The notes beneath the pieces are model-generated. The model was not told the DNA's origin, did not search any database, and saw only the letters and a program-made list of their open reading frames with translations. Both the position numbers and the translations under genes were made by a program. Below are positions 13,145 to 14,261 of a stretch of DNA of 14,261 nucleotides, piece after piece. The DNA comes from JBDKTH01 sp964558295 (GTDB taxonomy: Bacteria; Planctomycetota; Planctomycetia; Pirellulales; Thermoguttaceae): contig CAZLDQ010000152.1 of the NCBI GenBank assembly GCA_964558295.1, forward strand, positions 1-14,261, written 5' to 3'. The first letter of the stretch is position 1; every line of letters starts with the position of its first letter.

Positions 13145-13197
13145 GCGACAGGCAAGAGCACCCTGGTCTGCCCGATCCGACCGCCTGACGCTTTTTT
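13145..13197 (+). terminator. Candidate intrinsic terminator without an upstream plus-strand gene
   Basis: GCGACAGGC (13145-13153) and GCCTGACGC (13183-13191) pair over eight of nine positions around a 29-base loop and are followed directly by TTTTTT (13192-13197). This has the layout of an intrinsic terminator reading rightwards, but the nearest gene on its left is on the minus strand. It may end a small untranslated RNA that starts within 13030-13140. Confidence 0.35.
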
Positions 13198-13251
13198 CAT
13201 CCACTGGTAACTGCGCGCAAACGGACGGATCTAGCATCTGCTGAAAAGATG

Positions 13252-13260
13252 GGTTAGAAT
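13252..13260 (+). promoter_or_regulatory. Candidate -10 element upstream of the HNH gene
   Basis: GGTTAGAAT contains TAGAAT (five of six matches to the -10 consensus), in the same GGTTA context seen before the PP2C gene and the leuB-like gene. No good -35 is found at 17 bases. The leader to the HNH start would be about 275 bases. Confidence 0.25.
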
Positions 13261-13543
13261 GGGCAAATACGCCAGAAATGGCACCCCTTTGGTGCGAAGA
13301 CTGTCTCAAGACCAGCGCCATTGGAACGGCATTTGCCCGGTACAGGAAACGACCGATTCGCCGTCGGTTCCTCCACGATTTTCAGCACGGCAGCGCAACA
13401 ACCGGCCCAACCCCGACCGTCCCAACGTGGGTGGTTTGACACGGTTTCTCACCGCGAGGGATAGTTTTTTGCCGTAGCCCGGGCGGTCTTCCTTGCCGCA
13501 CGGGAAGTGGGGAGTATCAGCGTGTCCAGGGAGACAGGCTCAC

Positions 13544-14176
13544 ATGACAGACGCCGGTGGCTCAGAAGCTCTGGGAGCCAGCGTGTTGGTTCTCAATCGA
13601 CTCTACATCGCAGTCCACGTGATCGGAGTACGCCGAGCCTTTGCCTTGCTCTGTCGCGAGCTAGCAGAGGTTATTCATCAAGAAGACGGCCGGTTCGCCA
13701 ACTATGATTTCCTCGGTTGGCGCGAGGCCAGCGAGTTGCGCGCCGATAGTAAGCAACCCGATGAGGATTGGATCCGCGCGGTTAACTTCGAGATCCAGGT
13801 CCCGCGCGTCATCCGGCTGCTTGACTACGACCGCCTTCCGAATCGGGCGCTCCGGCTTAACCGCCACACGATTTTTGCTCGCGACGGCCACTGCTGTCAG
13901 TACTGCGGGCGCCGGCTCCCCGCCAGCCAACTGAGTCTCGACCACGTGCTGCCACGGAGCCGCGGCGGGGGAACCACCTGGGATAATGTGGTTTGCGCCT
14001 GCATCATGTGCAACGTGAAAAAAGGCGGCCGCACCCCGCAAGAAGCCCACATGAAACTCCAACGCAAACCGACCCGCCCCAAACGTAGCCCCCTGTTAAC
14101 CTTGAAGCTTCACAATCCAAAATACGAAAGCTGGAAAACCTGGCTAGAAAATGCCGCCTGGGAGGTGGGGGTTTGA
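13544..14176 (+). CDS. HNH endonuclease
   Basis: A 210-residue HNH nuclease. The C-terminal half carries the domain: CQYC (118-121), LDHVLPRSRGG with metal-binding His134, TTWDN with Asn148, then CIMCN (153-157) and RTPQEAHMKL. Two CxxC pairs would hold a structural zinc, and the His/Asn residues the catalytic metal. The N-terminal segment (VLVLNRLYIAVHVIGVRRA then LCRELAEVI) matches the common free-standing bacterial HNH proteins that carry this conserved leader. Their biological role is mostly unknown; no methylase or restriction partner lies nearby, so I do not call it a restriction enzyme. The ATG at 13544 has GGGAG 10 bases upstream; an in-frame TTG at 13493 would add 17 unlikely residues. 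The last 40 residues are basic and rich in proline and lysine. Confidence 0.87.
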   Translation: MTDAGGSEALGASVLVLNRLYIAVHVIGVRRAFALLCRELAEVIHQEDGRFANYDFLGWREASELRADSKQPDEDWIRAVNFEIQVPRVIRLLDYDRLPNRALRLNRHTIFARDGHCCQYCGRRLPASQLSLDHVLPRSRGGGTTWDNVVCACIMCNVKKGGRTPQEAHMKLQRKPTRPKRSPLLTLKLHNPKYESWKTWLENAAWEVGV

Positions 14177-14181
14177 GGGTT

Positions 14182-14224
14182 GCCCGCTGCGTACGGGCTG
14201 TTGCCTGCTAAGCCGCAAGCGGCT
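14182..14224. repeat. Two short hairpins between convergent genes
   Basis: GCCCG (14182-14186) pairs with CGGGC (14194-14198), and AGCCG (14211-14215) pairs with CGGCT (14220-14224) around a CAAG loop. They lie between the HNH stop and the possible end of a minus-strand gene, a usual place for transcription ends. Neither has a T-tract. Confidence 0.4.
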
Positions 14225-14261
14225 ACTCGCAGAGGGGCGTCTTCTTCTCGGTGATGACGGG
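14223..14261 (-). CDS. Possible C-terminal end of a minus-strand gene (cut by window edge)
   Basis: From the right edge, one minus-strand frame reads PVITEKKTPLCE and then a TAG stop (14225-14223), directly followed by the CCGCTTGCGG hairpin. Protein-like residues ending at a stop beside a hairpin suggest the tail of a real gene, but 12 codons cannot prove it. Confidence 0.3.
   Translation of the reverse strand, partial: PVITEKKTPLCE

Larger units (their letters stand above)
12991..13543. other. Long intergenic region between divergent genes
   Basis: This 553-base gap separates the minus-strand CxxC gene from the plus-strand HNH gene. It holds the ribosome site and presumed promoter of the CxxC gene, an AT-rich patch around 13061-13075, a hairpin followed by T6 on the plus strand (13145-13197), a GGTTAGAAT -10-like element (13252-13260) and the HNH ribosome site. 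Short open frames such as 13259-13477 are rich in R, P and N, have no ribosome site and look like chance. Confidence 0.55.

Noticed and set aside
13058..13477. Short open frames on both strands in the CxxC-HNH gap
   Set aside because: They overlap each other, lack ribosome sites and have biased composition. The intergenic hairpin crosses one of them.
13544..14176. HNH gene as part of a restriction or defence island or a homing element
   Set aside because: No methylase, specificity subunit, helicase or intron/intein boundary lies near it. The protein matches the common free-standing HNH type.

Overview
The window looks like a chromosomal segment of a planctomycete, probably from the Pirellulales. 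This rests on the GC-rich sequence, on mostly weak or absent Shine-Dalgarno sites, and on gene types I associate with that group: a PEGA-domain lipoprotein, a GYF_2 membrane protein, a membrane-anchored PP2C phosphatase, a small acidic CxxC protein and an HNH nuclease with a conserved N-terminal extension. The assignment comes from protein character only; there is no rRNA or other marker gene.

Layout. (1) 1-596, minus: N-terminal part of a multi-pass membrane protein (DUF2079-like) that runs off the left edge. (2) 954-3800, plus: a compact MlaE-MlaF-MlaD type lipid ABC transport operon (permease, ATPase, MCE substrate-binding protein) with no MlaA, MlaB or MlaC beside it. (3) 3860-4417, minus: a PEGA lipoprotein convergent with the operon. 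It is divergent from (4) 4608-5903, plus, a PP2C Ser/Thr phosphatase with membrane segments after its catalytic domain. (5) 6058-7512, plus: a cobalamin-binding radical SAM enzyme of unknown substrate. (6) 7684-8763, plus: a GYF_2-domain multi-pass membrane protein. (7) 8814-11836, minus: in transcription order, a LeuB-type 3-isopropylmalate dehydrogenase, an SDR oxidoreductase and a single-domain KaiC/RadA-like ATPase, separated by inverted repeats. (8) 12108-12990, minus: a small CxxC protein followed by a membrane-anchored thermonuclease. (9) 13544-14176, plus: an HNH endonuclease, facing what may be the last 12 codons of a minus-strand gene.

The only clear functional unit is the Mla-type operon, which should move phospholipid between the two membranes. 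The PEGA lipoprotein beside it is likely an envelope protein. The other genes are mostly housekeeping or uncharacterised singletons. I found no CRISPR array, tRNA, rRNA, insertion sequence, phage gene or recognisable defence island. I see no strong candidate for a wholly new multi-gene system.

The best leads are the orphan B12/radical SAM enzyme, the KaiC-like ATPase with an Asp where KaiC has its catalytic Glu pair, the long leuB leader behind a good promoter, an orphan terminator in the 12991-13543 gap, and several hairpins between genes.
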